In this document: one piece after another, positions 8,912 to 16,616 of the stretch
Numbering within the stretch: position 1 is the stretch's first letter
How the letters are laid out: each line of letters opens with the position of its first letter
Assembly: GCA_002385675.1 (NCBI GenBank)
Contig: DGDY01000196.1
Coordinates: 1 to 22,388 of the forward strand
Source of the DNA: Anaerolineales bacterium UBA3940
Lineage (GTDB): Bacteria > Chloroflexota > Anaerolineae > Aggregatilineales > UBA3940
Direction of reading: 5' to 3'
DNA: 22,388 nucleotides
Position numbers and translations under genes: made by a program
Notes under the pieces: generated by a model
Seen by the model: the letters and a program-made list of their open reading frames with translations, nothing else
What the model was told of the DNA's origin: nothing
Databases searched by the model: none

Positions 8912-9684
8912 GTGCGTGCTCGGCTCCTCAGGGTGCTGCTGGTGGGCGCGGCGATTGTCGCTGTTGGCCTGTCTGCCTGCACCTCGTCGCCTCGGCGCAC
9001 GCCGGAATACCTGGTACAGCGGCTATTGGGGCGTGCGCCGTCCCAGCCACCACCAATTCCGACGCCGGGCGTACGCGACCGGGCTTGCGCCCGCGCTGTG
9101 TCGGAGCGCCACGATGAGTTGGCACGGGCGTTAGTGAGGCGGCTAGATGACGTGGAGCCCGGTACATTCGGTCCGCTGAATAATGTCGTGACCGCTGCAA
9201 TCAACGAGGTTGGCATAACCACTTCTGGAACGGCCGTCGGCAGCATAACCGGCCCGCCCGGCGTGCGCCTCCTACACGTGGGCTGGTGCGGGAATTTCGG
9301 TGGCGTCGATGCGTTTGTTCGCGAAGTAGACGGCGGCACCTGGCATGTGGCAAGCTCCGACCTGGCCGCGCCGCTGAGTGCGCAGTGGGTGGATGGAACG
9401 TGGCTGATCCGGCAGAACACACAGGGCATCATGCAGACCGTCCGGCTGTGGGTCATCGAGTACGAGAACGGCGACTGGGTCACAACTTACGAGGCGCAGC
9501 ATAGCGGCCTCGCTCTCGACGGTGTGTACCACCCCCCGAAACAGAATACTTCGAGCAGGGCGGCGTGCATCACCTGCGCCTGGAATATGAGCGCGAGGAC
9601 GGTACGCAGGTCCGGCGGGTGTACCAGCTGCAGCCCGGCGGCTACGTGCTGGTCGAAGACAACGGGCTGGAGGAGGCCCACTGA
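8912..9684 (+). pseudogene. Lipoprotein gene with a frameshift in a C6 run
   Basis: GTG 8912 follows GGAGG at 8897-8901. The N-terminus is a type II signal peptide: basic MRARLLR, a hydrophobic core, then lipobox LSAC with Cys23. This points to an outer-surface lipoprotein of unknown fold. As read directly, the frame runs to 9712 with a nonsense-like Cys/Ser/Arg-rich tail and overlaps the DUF58 gene by 23 bases. If one base is added in the C-run at 9532-9537, the product continues sensibly (HPPETEYFEQGG ... VLVEDNGLEEAH), gives 257 residues and stops at 9684, just before the DUF58 start. The cause may be a sequencing or assembly indel, a true mutation, or -1 slippage on CCC-CCG. Spacing strongly supports the restored frame. 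Confidence 0.7.
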
Positions 9685-9689
9685 CGCGC

Positions 9690-10601
9690 ATGGCATCCGA
9701 GCGTCTGTTTGACGAGGCCACGCTCCGCAAGCTGGAGCAGCTTACGCTGATCGCGCACCGCGTCCGCGCGGGCGTGATGAAGGGCGAGCGCCGCAGCACG
9801 AAGCACGGCACGTCCATCGAGTTCGCCGACTACCGCGACTACTCGCGCGGCGACGACCTGCGCCGGCTGGACTGGAACGTCTATGCGCGGCTCGACCGCC
9901 CGTTCATCAAGCTGCTGGAGGAGGAAGAAGACCTCACCGTTCACGTGCTGCTCGACGCGAGCGCGTCGATGGACTGGCCGCCGAACGGCGCACCCGGCCC
10001 GCTGGATACGCACAAGTTCCGCTACGCGCTGCGGCTCGGCGGGGCGCTGGCGCACATCGGCCTCTCGACGGGCGACCGCGTGGCGGTGTCGCTGCTGCGT
10101 GACGACCGGCTCGCCGAACGCTGGGGGCCATATCGCACGCGCGGGCGGACGCTCAGCCTGCTCGACTGGCTGGCGCGCCTCCAGCCCGGCGGCACGACGG
10201 AACTGAACGCCGCGCTGCGTGACTACGCCCTGCGGGGTGGCCGCCCCGGCCTGGCGCTGCTGATCACGGATATGTTCTCGCCGGGTGGCTATGCGGACGG
10301 GCTCACCGCGCTACAGGGGCGCGGGTACGAGGTTGCTATCATCCATGTGCTCTCGCCGGACGAGGTCGAGCCGGACCTCGCCGGGGACCTGCGGCTGGTG
10401 GACAGCGAAACCGGCGCGGGGCAGGACGTGACCATCGACGCGCCGATGCGTGAGCTGTACGCCCGCCGCCTGCGCCAATGGCGGGACGACATCGCCGCCT
10501 ATACCCTGAGCCGCGACGTGCATTATGTGTCTGTGGAAACCGGGACGCCGTGGGAGAGCGTGATCCTGTACGCCCTCCGCCGCGCCGGCGTCGTGCGCTG
10601 A
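9690..10601 (+). CDS. DUF58 domain-containing protein
   Basis: A 303-residue protein without membrane helices. The DUF58 core is at residues 41-82 (EFADYRDYSRGDDLRRLDW, then RPFIKLLEEEEDL). It merges into a vWA-like fold with a MIDAS-type DASAS motif at 89-93, so it may bind a divalent cation. DUF58 proteins are regular genetic partners of MoxR ATPases and are presumed clients or adaptors. The ATG at 9690 lies 5 bases after the restored stop of the lipoprotein gene; the nearest purine-rich site (GGAGGA) is about 14 bases away. Downstream the operon is broken by the GxxExxY cassette before the BatA-type gene. Confidence 0.93.
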   Translation: MASERLFDEATLRKLEQLTLIAHRVRAGVMKGERRSTKHGTSIEFADYRDYSRGDDLRRLDWNVYARLDRPFIKLLEEEEDLTVHVLLDASASMDWPPNGAPGPLDTHKFRYALRLGGALAHIGLSTGDRVAVSLLRDDRLAERWGPYRTRGRTLSLLDWLARLQPGGTTELNAALRDYALRGGRPGLALLITDMFSPGGYADGLTALQGRGYEVAIIHVLSPDEVEPDLAGDLRLVDSETGAGQDVTIDAPMRELYARRLRQWRDDIAAYTLSRDVHYVSVETGTPWESVILYALRRAGVVR

Positions 10602-10608
10602 AAGAGTC

Positions 10609-10635
10609 CACGAATGACACGAATAACACGAATGA
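10609..10635 (+). repeat. Left 9-bp tandem array (CACGAATNN, 3 units)
   Basis: CACGAATGA, CACGAATAA and CACGAATGA follow in direct tandem. The array supplies the ATG codons for the GxxExxY gene: read in frame, it encodes Met/Ile-Thr-Arg repeats. Confidence 0.85.
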
Positions 10636-11018
10636 AAGATAGAAACACGGGTGACCTGCTTTACAAGGATCTCGCCTACGCGGTGGTTGGAGCGGCGATG
10701 GAAGTGCACAGCATCCTGGGGCCGGGCTTCACAGAGACCGTTTATCAGACGGCCCTTGAGCGCGAGCTAACGCTCCGGCGTATTCCCTTTGTCGCGCAGA
10801 AGCGCATTCAGGTATGTTACAAGGATGTTCTTGTTGCCGATTACTATCTGGATCTCGTTGTGGATGACAAGATCGACGTCGAGCTAAAGGCGGTTGATCA
10901 ACTGGCTCCTGTACATGTATCGCAGGTGCTTTCTTACCTCAAAGCTAGCGGTTTGAAACTCGGCCTGCTTATAAACTTTGGCGAGGCGCGTCTGCGCTTT
11001 CAGCGGATTGCGTTGTGA
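10614..11018 (+). CDS. GxxExxY protein
   Basis: A 134-residue member of the GxxExxY family. The signature is G38-F-T-E41-T-V-Y44, inside the conserved stretch AMEVHSILGPGFTETVYQ. Further on, D80, E90 and K92 (YLDLVVDD ... VELKAV) fit a PD-(D/E)XK-like arrangement, in line with the suggestion that the family derives from nucleases. Activity is unproven. Two starts are possible, ATG 10614 and ATG 10632 (MKDRNTG). Both lie in the 9-bp repeat and neither has a clear ribosome binding site. It has no obvious link to the MoxR cluster and looks like a passenger of the inverted-repeat element around it. Confidence 0.9.
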   Translation: MTRITRMKDRNTGDLLYKDLAYAVVGAAMEVHSILGPGFTETVYQTALERELTLRRIPFVAQKRIQVCYKDVLVADYYLDLVVDDKIDVELKAVDQLAPVHVSQVLSYLKASGLKLGLLINFGEARLRFQRIAL

Positions 11019-11028
11019 TTATAGAAGT

Positions 11029-11055
11029 ACATTAGTGACATTAGTGTCATTCGTG
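11029..11055 (-). repeat. Right 9-bp tandem array (3 units, inverted)
   Basis: Read on the minus strand the units are CACGAATGA, CACTAATGT and CACTAATGT. The outermost unit matches the left array exactly and the inner two have drifted. The array faces inward, opposite to the left one. Confidence 0.8.
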
Positions 11056-11069
11056 GACCATTTACTCCT

Positions 11070-12995
11070 ATGAACTTTCTGACACCGGCGTTTCTGGCTC
11101 TGGCGGCGCTGGCCGTGCCGATCATCCTGCTGTATATGCTGCGCCTGCGGCGGCGCGAGGTGCGGGTGAGCAGCAGCATGCTCTGGCAGCGGCTTATGCA
11201 GGACCGCGAGGCCAACGCGCCCTGGCAGAAGCTGCGGCGGAACCTGCTGCTGATCCTCCAGCTTCTCATTCTCGCGGCGCTGGTGTTTGCACTGGCGCGG
11301 CCCTACATCCCCGTGCCGAGCGTCGCGTCCGGCAGCGTGGCGCTGCTGCTCGACGCCTCCGCCAGCATGAACGCCACCGACCTGCCCGGCGGGCAGACCC
11401 GCTTCGAGGCGGCGCAGGAGCGCGCCCGTGCGCTCGTCGGCGACCTGGGCGCTGGCGAGGTCATGACGGTGATTGCCGTCGGCGACACGCCGCAGGTGCT
11501 CACCCCGCCGACCGCCGACCGCGCCACGCTGCGCGAGGCCATCAACCGGGCACGGCCCACCGCCGCCCTCGCCGACTGGTCCGCCGCGCTGACGCTCGCC
11601 GGGGCGAGCATCGCCGGGCGCGAGGAGGCGACCATCGTTATCATCTCCGACGGCGGGCTGCCCGCCGACCTGCCGCCGGTGCCCGCCGAGGTGCAGTACG
11701 TGCCTGTCGGGCAGGCGGCGGATAACCTGGCGATCTCCGCGCTGGCCGTGCGCCCGCTCGACGAGCAGCCGCAGCTTTTCGCCAGCGTGGATAATTACGG
11801 CCCGGAGGACGCCGAGGTCATCCTGAGCATTGAGGTGGACGGCGTGCTCGTCGCCGCCGAGCGGCTGGTTGTTCCTGCGGGGGGCGTCGCCACGCACAGT
11901 GTGCCCGATCTGCCACAGGAGGCGAGCATCATCCGCGCGGAGCTGACTCGCCCGGCAGAGAGCACGGCGGCGGATTACCTCGCGCTGGACGATGTCGCGA
12001 CGGCGGTCTACACGCCGCCGGTCGGCGGGCGGGTGCTGCTCGTCTCGGAGGGCAACCTGTTTCTTGAGCAGGTGCTGACCGCCATCCCGACTGTCGAGGC
12101 GTTCCGCGCTGCGCCGGGCAGCCTGCCGCAGGAGCCGTTCGACCTCGTGATCTTCGACGGCTGGCTGCCGGGCGAACTGCCCGACACCAACCTGCTCATC
12201 ATCGACCCGCCGCAGAGCACGGACCTGTTCACCGTGGGCGGGATGTTCGAGGACACACGGCTGCGGCGGCAGGCGGATGACCCGATCCTGTCGTTTGTAG
12301 ACTTCTCCGACGTGGCGATTCGCGAGGCGCGCGTGGTCGAAACGTCGGGCTGGGCGCAGCCCCTCGCCGAGGCGGAGGGCGGCCCGTTGCTGCTCGCGGG
12401 GACAACCGGCGGGCGGCGCGTGGCGGTGCTCACGTTCGACCTGCACGCCTCCGACCTGCCGCTTCAGATCGCCTTCCCGATCCTGATGGCGAACCTGCTG
12501 GAGTGGTATGCGCCCGCACTGCCCTTTGAAGCGCCGGGTGTGCTCCAGCCGGGCGAGCCGGTCGTTATCCGCCCGCAGGCGGCGACCACGGCTTATGCCG
12601 TTACCTACCCGGATGGCACGCGGCAGGCCTTCCCGGTCGAGTCGGACGCGCCGACCTTTGCGCGGACCTCGCAGCCGGGCGTTTACACGGTAGAGCTGCT
12701 GGCGGATGGCGAGGTCACGGCGGCGGGCAGCTTTGCCGTCAACGTGTTCGCCCCTGCAGAGAGCGACATCGCGCCGCGCGGGTCGATCACCATCGGGGAG
12801 GCGACTATCGGCGAGGCGGGGCAGGGCGATGAACTGGGCCAGCGCGAGCTGTGGCCCTGGCTGGCGGTCGCCGCGCTGGTTGTGTTGCTCGTGGAGTGGT
12901 GGGTGTATCATCGGGGTACGGCGCTGACCCGGCGCGATGACGAGCGTGCAGGTCCGCCGCGCCGCCGTCTGCTGTATTTTGGCCGCCGGAATTAG
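11070..12995 (+). CDS. BatA-type vWA membrane protein
   Basis: A 641-residue protein. It begins with the N-terminal double-TM BatA domain: helix 1 about residues 5-24 with the basic MLRLRRREVRV, then helix 2 about 58-78. A vWA domain follows with MIDAS D95-A-S-A-S99. The middle part (about 210-580) is a beta-rich and GATase-like region. A C-terminal helix lies at about 593-611 (WPWLAVAALVVLLVEWW) with a basic cytoplasmic tail. It is a likely client of the MoxR ATPase. ATG 11070 has no clear ribosome binding site and lies only 11 bases beyond the right end of the GxxExxY element, so the insertion may have removed the original leader. Confidence 0.92.
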   Translation: MNFLTPAFLALAALAVPIILLYMLRLRRREVRVSSSMLWQRLMQDREANAPWQKLRRNLLLILQLLILAALVFALARPYIPVPSVASGSVALLLDASASMNATDLPGGQTRFEAAQERARALVGDLGAGEVMTVIAVGDTPQVLTPPTADRATLREAINRARPTAALADWSAALTLAGASIAGREEATIVIISDGGLPADLPPVPAEVQYVPVGQAADNLAISALAVRPLDEQPQLFASVDNYGPEDAEVILSIEVDGVLVAAERLVVPAGGVATHSVPDLPQEASIIRAELTRPAESTAADYLALDDVATAVYTPPVGGRVLLVSEGNLFLEQVLTAIPTVEAFRAAPGSLPQEPFDLVIFDGWLPGELPDTNLLIIDPPQSTDLFTVGGMFEDTRLRRQADDPILSFVDFSDVAIREARVVETSGWAQPLAEAEGGPLLLAGTTGGRRVAVLTFDLHASDLPLQIAFPILMANLLEWYAPALPFEAPGVLQPGEPVVIRPQAATTAYAVTYPDGTRQAFPVESDAPTFARTSQPGVYTVELLADGEVTAAGSFAVNVFAPAESDIAPRGSITIGEATIGEAGQGDELGQRELWPWLAVAALVVLLVEWWVYHRGTALTRRDDERAGPPRRRLLYFGRRN

Positions 12996-13009
12996 TCTGT
13001 AATTGTAAC

Positions 13010-13025
13010 CGGCCAGGCGTGGCCG
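13010..13025 (+). other. Short hairpin after the BatA-type gene
   Basis: CGGCCA, loop GGCG, then TGGCCG: a perfect 6-bp stem 14 bases after the stop codon. No T-run follows, so it is only a weak terminator candidate. Confidence 0.35.
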
Positions 13026-13050
13026 CTTGATCGTCAACAGGAGGGGGATA

Positions 13051-13099
13051 TCCACAGATAGCACAGATGAAGTCAGCGCCTAGCTGTGACATCTGTGGG
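13051..13099. repeat. Short gene-less inverted repeat element of 9-bp periodicity
   Basis: CACAGATAG and CACAGATGA stand in tandem at 13053-13070. CTGTG words 9 bases apart (13084, 13093) form the opposing arm, and CCACAGAT at 13052-13059 is perfectly complementary to 13091-13098. The architecture copies the arrays around the GxxExxY gene (CACxxATNN units facing inward) but with a different unit and no gene inside. It sits between a ribosome binding site-like AGGAGGGGG (13039-13047) and the Nudix coding region. Confidence 0.6.
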
Positions 13100-13612
13100 C
13101 AAACTATGAACGCTGAAGTTCCAACGAAAGCGCCGCCTTCGCGCTTCCGCATCCGCGCCAGTGCCGCCATCGTGCGCGACGGGAAGATCCTGCTCGTCGA
13201 GTACGACGACGACCTGAACGGCTATCACTTCAACTTGCCGGGCGGCGGCGTCAAGCCGGGGGAGAGCGTGCTGGCGGCTGTACGGCGGGAGGTGCGCGAG
13301 GAGACGGCGGCGGAAGTGGACGTCGGGCCGCTGCTGCTCGCGTGGGAGTTCCGCCCGGATTGGACTGACACCAACCTGCCGAACATCCATGTGATCGGGC
13401 TGGTGTTTCGCTGTGCGCTGCGCGACGGCTCTGAGCCGCGGCTTCCGCCGCAGCCGGACCTGTATCAGACGGGCGTGCGCTGGGTGCCGCTCTCGGACCT
13501 GCCCGGCGTCCCGCTGCTACCGCATATTGCCGGGCAGCTTATCGAGGCGCTGGAGTCGCCGGTGCTATTTGATCGCTTCGTCGTCGAGCCCTGGCCGCCG
13601 GTGGAGCATTAA
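13067..13612 (+). CDS. Nudix hydrolase
   Basis: Up to 181 residues. The Nudix box runs from G60 to A82 (GGVKPGE, seven residues, REVREETAA). The catalytic REVREE glutamates are intact but the usual Gly near the end is Ala81. Nudix enzymes cleave nucleoside diphosphates linked to another group; the substrate is not predictable here. ATG 13067 lies inside the 9-bp repeat, so the first 13 residues (with a CDIC pair) are probably repeat-derived. ATG 13106 (MNAEVPTK) is an equally good or better biological start. The gene separates the two vWA genes of the cluster and does not obviously belong to it. Confidence 0.88.
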   Translation: MKSAPSCDICGQTMNAEVPTKAPPSRFRIRASAAIVRDGKILLVEYDDDLNGYHFNLPGGGVKPGESVLAAVRREVREETAAEVDVGPLLLAWEFRPDWTDTNLPNIHVIGLVFRCALRDGSEPRLPPQPDLYQTGVRWVPLSDLPGVPLLPHIAGQLIEALESPVLFDRFVVEPWPPVEH

Positions 13613-13680
13613 CAGTACGTTATTGTAAAGAATCTGGCTGCTGAGCGGCCCTGTAACGTGAATCGCGGGTATTTAGACGT

Positions 13681-16542
13681 ATGACCTTCTCGAACCCCAT
13701 CGCGCTGATCGGTTTGCTGGCCCTGCCGCTGATCCTGTGGCTGGGCTGGCCGCGCGGCGCGTGGGGCCGGGGGCGGAAGATCGCGGCGCTCGTCCTGCGC
13801 ACGCTGATCGTGCTGTCGCTGGTGCTGGGGCTGGCCGGTTTGCAGATAGTGCAGGCTGCCGACCAGCTTGCCGTGGTCTTCCTGATCGACGCCTCCGACT
13901 CGATGCCGCCTGCCAGCATCGAGTCGGCCCGCGAGGTCGTGCAGGAGGCCATCCGCGCCATGCGCCCGACCGACCAGGCGGCGATCATCGTCTTTGGCTC
14001 AGATGCGCTCGTCGAGCGCCCGATGAGCGCCGCCCGCGAGGTTGGCCCGTTTGAGTCGCGGGTGCTGCCGCTCCACACCGACCTCGCCGAGGCGATCCGG
14101 CTGGGGCTGGCGCTGTACCCGCCCGGCGCGGCCCGCCGTATGGTGATCCTGTCCGACGGGCTGGCGAACGTGGGCGATGCCGAGGAGGCGGCGCGGCTGG
14201 CGGCGGCCTCCGGCGTGCAGATTATGGCCGTGCCGTATGCCGCGACGCTCGGGCCGGAGGTGCTCGTCACCGAGGTAAACGCGCCCACGCGCCTCAGCGA
14301 GAACCAGCAGTTCGACCTCGGCGTGACAATCGAGAGCAGCCAGGAGACGACCGCCGAGCTGCGCATCCTCGGCGGGGGCGAAGTGCTGCTCCAGCAGGGC
14401 ATCCAACTGGTGGAAGGCCCGAACCGCTATGCCTTCACGCTGACCGCACCCGGCCCGGGCCTCAACACCTTCCGCGTGCAGGTGGTGCCCACCGGCGACG
14501 ACATCTTCTACCAGAACAACGAGCTTTCCGCCTTCACGCAGGTGGTTGGGCCGCCGCGTGTGCTCGTCGTGACGGATGACCCGGCGGAGTCGGCTAACAT
14601 CGAAGATGCGCTGCTGGCACAGGGGCTGCTCGTGGACCGCACCAGCGGGGCCGGGCTGCCCGCCGACCTTGCCACGCTTTCCGCCTACCAGAGCATTGTC
14701 ATGACGAACGTGCCCGCGCGCAGCCTCGGCCCGCGCAAGATGGAGGTCATTCAGGCCTATGTGCGCGACCTCGGCGGCGGGCTGGTAATGGTCGGCGGGC
14801 CGAACGCTTACGGCCCCGGCGGCTACTTCCAGACGCCCATTGAGGAGACGCTCCCGGTCGAGATGCAGCTTAAGGACCAGGAGCGCCTGCCGCAGATGTC
14901 GGTCGTGTACGTGATCGACACGTCCGGCTCGATGGCGGACTACAGCCCCGGCGGCTTCCCGAAGATCGAGCTGGCGAAAGAGGCCATCCTGCGCTCGCTC
15001 CAGCTTTTCGGCCCGCTGGACCGCATCGGCGTGGCCTCGTTCGACACCGATGCCGCCTGGGTGGTGCCGCTCGCGCCGGCTGACGACCGCGCCCGCATCG
15101 GGGCGCTTGTGGCCGGGCTGCGGGCGCGTGGCGGCACGGATATTTACGCCGGGCTGCTCGCCGTCAGCCGCGTGCTGCCGAACGACCCCAGCCAGCTCCG
15201 GCACATCGTCCTGCTGACAGACGGCGGCGCGTCCGAGGCAGGCATCCGCGAGCTTGTCACGGAGATGTATGAGGAGCACGGCATCACGCTCTCGGTGATC
15301 GCCATTACGGGAGAGGGCGAGCAGTACGGCGCGTTCCTTGAGGACCTGCCGGAACTTGCCGGGGGGCGCTTCCACCACGCGAACAATGTGGACTCCATCC
15401 CGGAGATCTTCACCGAGGAGACGATTGTCGCCACCCGCGCCTACATCATCGAGCACGAGTTCGCACCGGTGCTGACGAGCACCAGCCCGATCCTCTCCGG
15501 CATCGACGCGGTGCCGCCGCTCTACGGCTACATCGGCGCGAGCATGAAGCCCGCCGCACAACAGATCCTCGCCACCGACATGGACGACCCGCTGCTCGCC
15601 GCGTGGCAATACGGGCTGGGGCGGGCGGTCGCGTGGACCTCGGATGGGACCGGGCGCTGGGCGAGCAGTTGGGTCGCCTGGGAGGACTTCGCCCGCTTCT
15701 GGTCACAGGCTGTGCGCTGGACGATCACCGAGGGCGCGAACCAGAACGTCGAGGTGCAGGTGCGGCAGGAGGGCGAGCGGGTCCGTATCACGGTCGATGC
15801 GCTGGCAGAGGATGGCTCGTACCTCGACGGGGTGGAGATGACCGCCAGCGTCGTCGCGCCGAACCTCTCCGCTACAACGCTGGAACTGCGGCAGGTCGCG
15901 CCCGGTCGCTATGAGGGCGTGTTCGAGTCGGAGGAGGAGGGCGCGTACTTCGTGCGCGTTGCCGGGGCGGACGACGACACGGGCGAGGCGGCGGTTGCGC
16001 AGACTTCCGGCTGGGTGCTGGCCTATTCGCCGGAGTATCGCTCCTTTGAGGGCGACCCTGCCTACCTTGAATACATCGCCGGGCTGACGGGCGGCAGTGT
16101 GGTCGAAGACCCGGCGGACATCTTCGTGCATGATCTGCGGGCGGAGCGGGCCTCGCAGCCTGTGTGGCCGTGGCTGCTGCTCTTTGCGGTGATCCTGCTC
16201 CCGTTCGATATTGCTGTGCGGCGGCTGGTGCTGACGCGCTCGGACCTTGCCCGGCTGGTCGCATGGCTGGGTATCGGGCGGCAGCAGGCGCAGCCGGTCG
16301 AGCGGGGCACGTCGCGAGTCGGCTCCCTGCTGGATGTGAAGGAGCGGGCCAGCCGCGAGCTTGATGCAGCGCCGCGTGCCGTTCCGCCGCCTGCTGAACC
16401 TGCCGCACCCTCCGCGCCGCGCCAGCCGAAGCCGCAGGAGCCTGCCCCCCGGCGCGAGACGCCCCGCCGCCAGCCGGAAGGCAGCACTGTCTCCAGCCTG
16501 CTGGCGAGCAAGCGCCGCCGCTCCGAAGGGGATGAGCGGTAG
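13681..16542 (+). CDS. Large membrane protein with two vWA motifs
   Basis: A 953-residue protein. Two N-terminal helices (about residues 6-23 and 34-55) resemble the BatA-type anchor. The first vWA domain has D70-A-S-D-S74. A GATase-like segment follows near 285-395 (VLVVTDDPAESANIEDAL, GGGLVMVGGPNAYGPGGY). The second vWA domain has D413-T-S-G-S417 and continues to about 590. A beta-rich region follows, then a C-terminal helix at about 827-848 (WPWLLLFAVILLPFDIAV). The last 100 residues are Pro/Arg-rich and probably cytoplasmic, with LLDVKER and SSLLASKRR resembling short linear motifs. Both MIDAS motifs look competent. It is a likely MoxR client. The leader (13613-13680) shows no convincing promoter or ribosome binding site. 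Confidence 0.92.
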   Translation: MTFSNPIALIGLLALPLILWLGWPRGAWGRGRKIAALVLRTLIVLSLVLGLAGLQIVQAADQLAVVFLIDASDSMPPASIESAREVVQEAIRAMRPTDQAAIIVFGSDALVERPMSAAREVGPFESRVLPLHTDLAEAIRLGLALYPPGAARRMVILSDGLANVGDAEEAARLAAASGVQIMAVPYAATLGPEVLVTEVNAPTRLSENQQFDLGVTIESSQETTAELRILGGGEVLLQQGIQLVEGPNRYAFTLTAPGPGLNTFRVQVVPTGDDIFYQNNELSAFTQVVGPPRVLVVTDDPAESANIEDALLAQGLLVDRTSGAGLPADLATLSAYQSIVMTNVPARSLGPRKMEVIQAYVRDLGGGLVMVGGPNAYGPGGYFQTPIEETLPVEMQLKDQERLPQMSVVYVIDTSGSMADYSPGGFPKIELAKEAILRSLQLFGPLDRIGVASFDTDAAWVVPLAPADDRARIGALVAGLRARGGTDIYAGLLAVSRVLPNDPSQLRHIVLLTDGGASEAGIRELVTEMYEEHGITLSVIAITGEGEQYGAFLEDLPELAGGRFHHANNVDSIPEIFTEETIVATRAYIIEHEFAPVLTSTSPILSGIDAVPPLYGYIGASMKPAAQQILATDMDDPLLAAWQYGLGRAVAWTSDGTGRWASSWVAWEDFARFWSQAVRWTITEGANQNVEVQVRQEGERVRITVDALAEDGSYLDGVEMTASVVAPNLSATTLELRQVAPGRYEGVFESEEEGAYFVRVAGADDDTGEAAVAQTSGWVLAYSPEYRSFEGDPAYLEYIAGLTGGSVVEDPADIFVHDLRAERASQPVWPWLLLFAVILLPFDIAVRRLVLTRSDLARLVAWLGIGRQQAQPVERGTSRVGSLLDVKERASRELDAAPRAVPPPAEPAAPSAPRQPKPQEPAPRRETPRRQPEGSTVSSLLASKRRRSEGDER

Positions 16543-16559
16543 GGCGGCAGGTTGCCGCC
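16543..16559 (+). terminator. Hairpin directly after the vWA gene
   Basis: GGCGGCA, loop GGT, then TGCCGCC: a perfect 7-bp stem that starts on the base after the stop codon. No T-tract follows, so it may instead be a 3'-end protecting structure. Confidence 0.4.
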
Positions 16560-16616
16560 TGTGCCAACTTGCGGCAGACTCTGCCCCGAATATCGATCTG
16601 CGAACAGGACCACGCC

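Larger units (their letters stand above)
10606..11058. mobile_element. GxxExxY cassette bounded by perfect 15-bp inverted repeats
   Basis: The ends GTCCACGAATGACAC (10606-10620) and its exact complement (11044-11058) enclose 453 bp holding a single gene. Both ends are part of arrays of 9-bp units. The insert lies exactly between two MoxR-cluster genes, and its coding sequence is richer in A/T than its neighbours. No transposase is present and no target-site duplication is evident, so it would have to move by an outside enzyme or by recombination. Insertion is inference; the repeats are seen directly. Confidence 0.65.

Noticed and set aside
9685..9712. Direct-frame C-terminus of the lipoprotein
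   Set aside because: It overlaps DUF58 and is rich in Cys/Ser/Arg in a pattern typical of out-of-frame reading; the shifted frame ends neatly before DUF58.
11019..13064. Long minus-strand frame of 681 codons opposite the BatA-type vWA gene
   Set aside because: Arg/His/Gln-rich antisense shadow of a well-supported membrane protein gene on the + strand.
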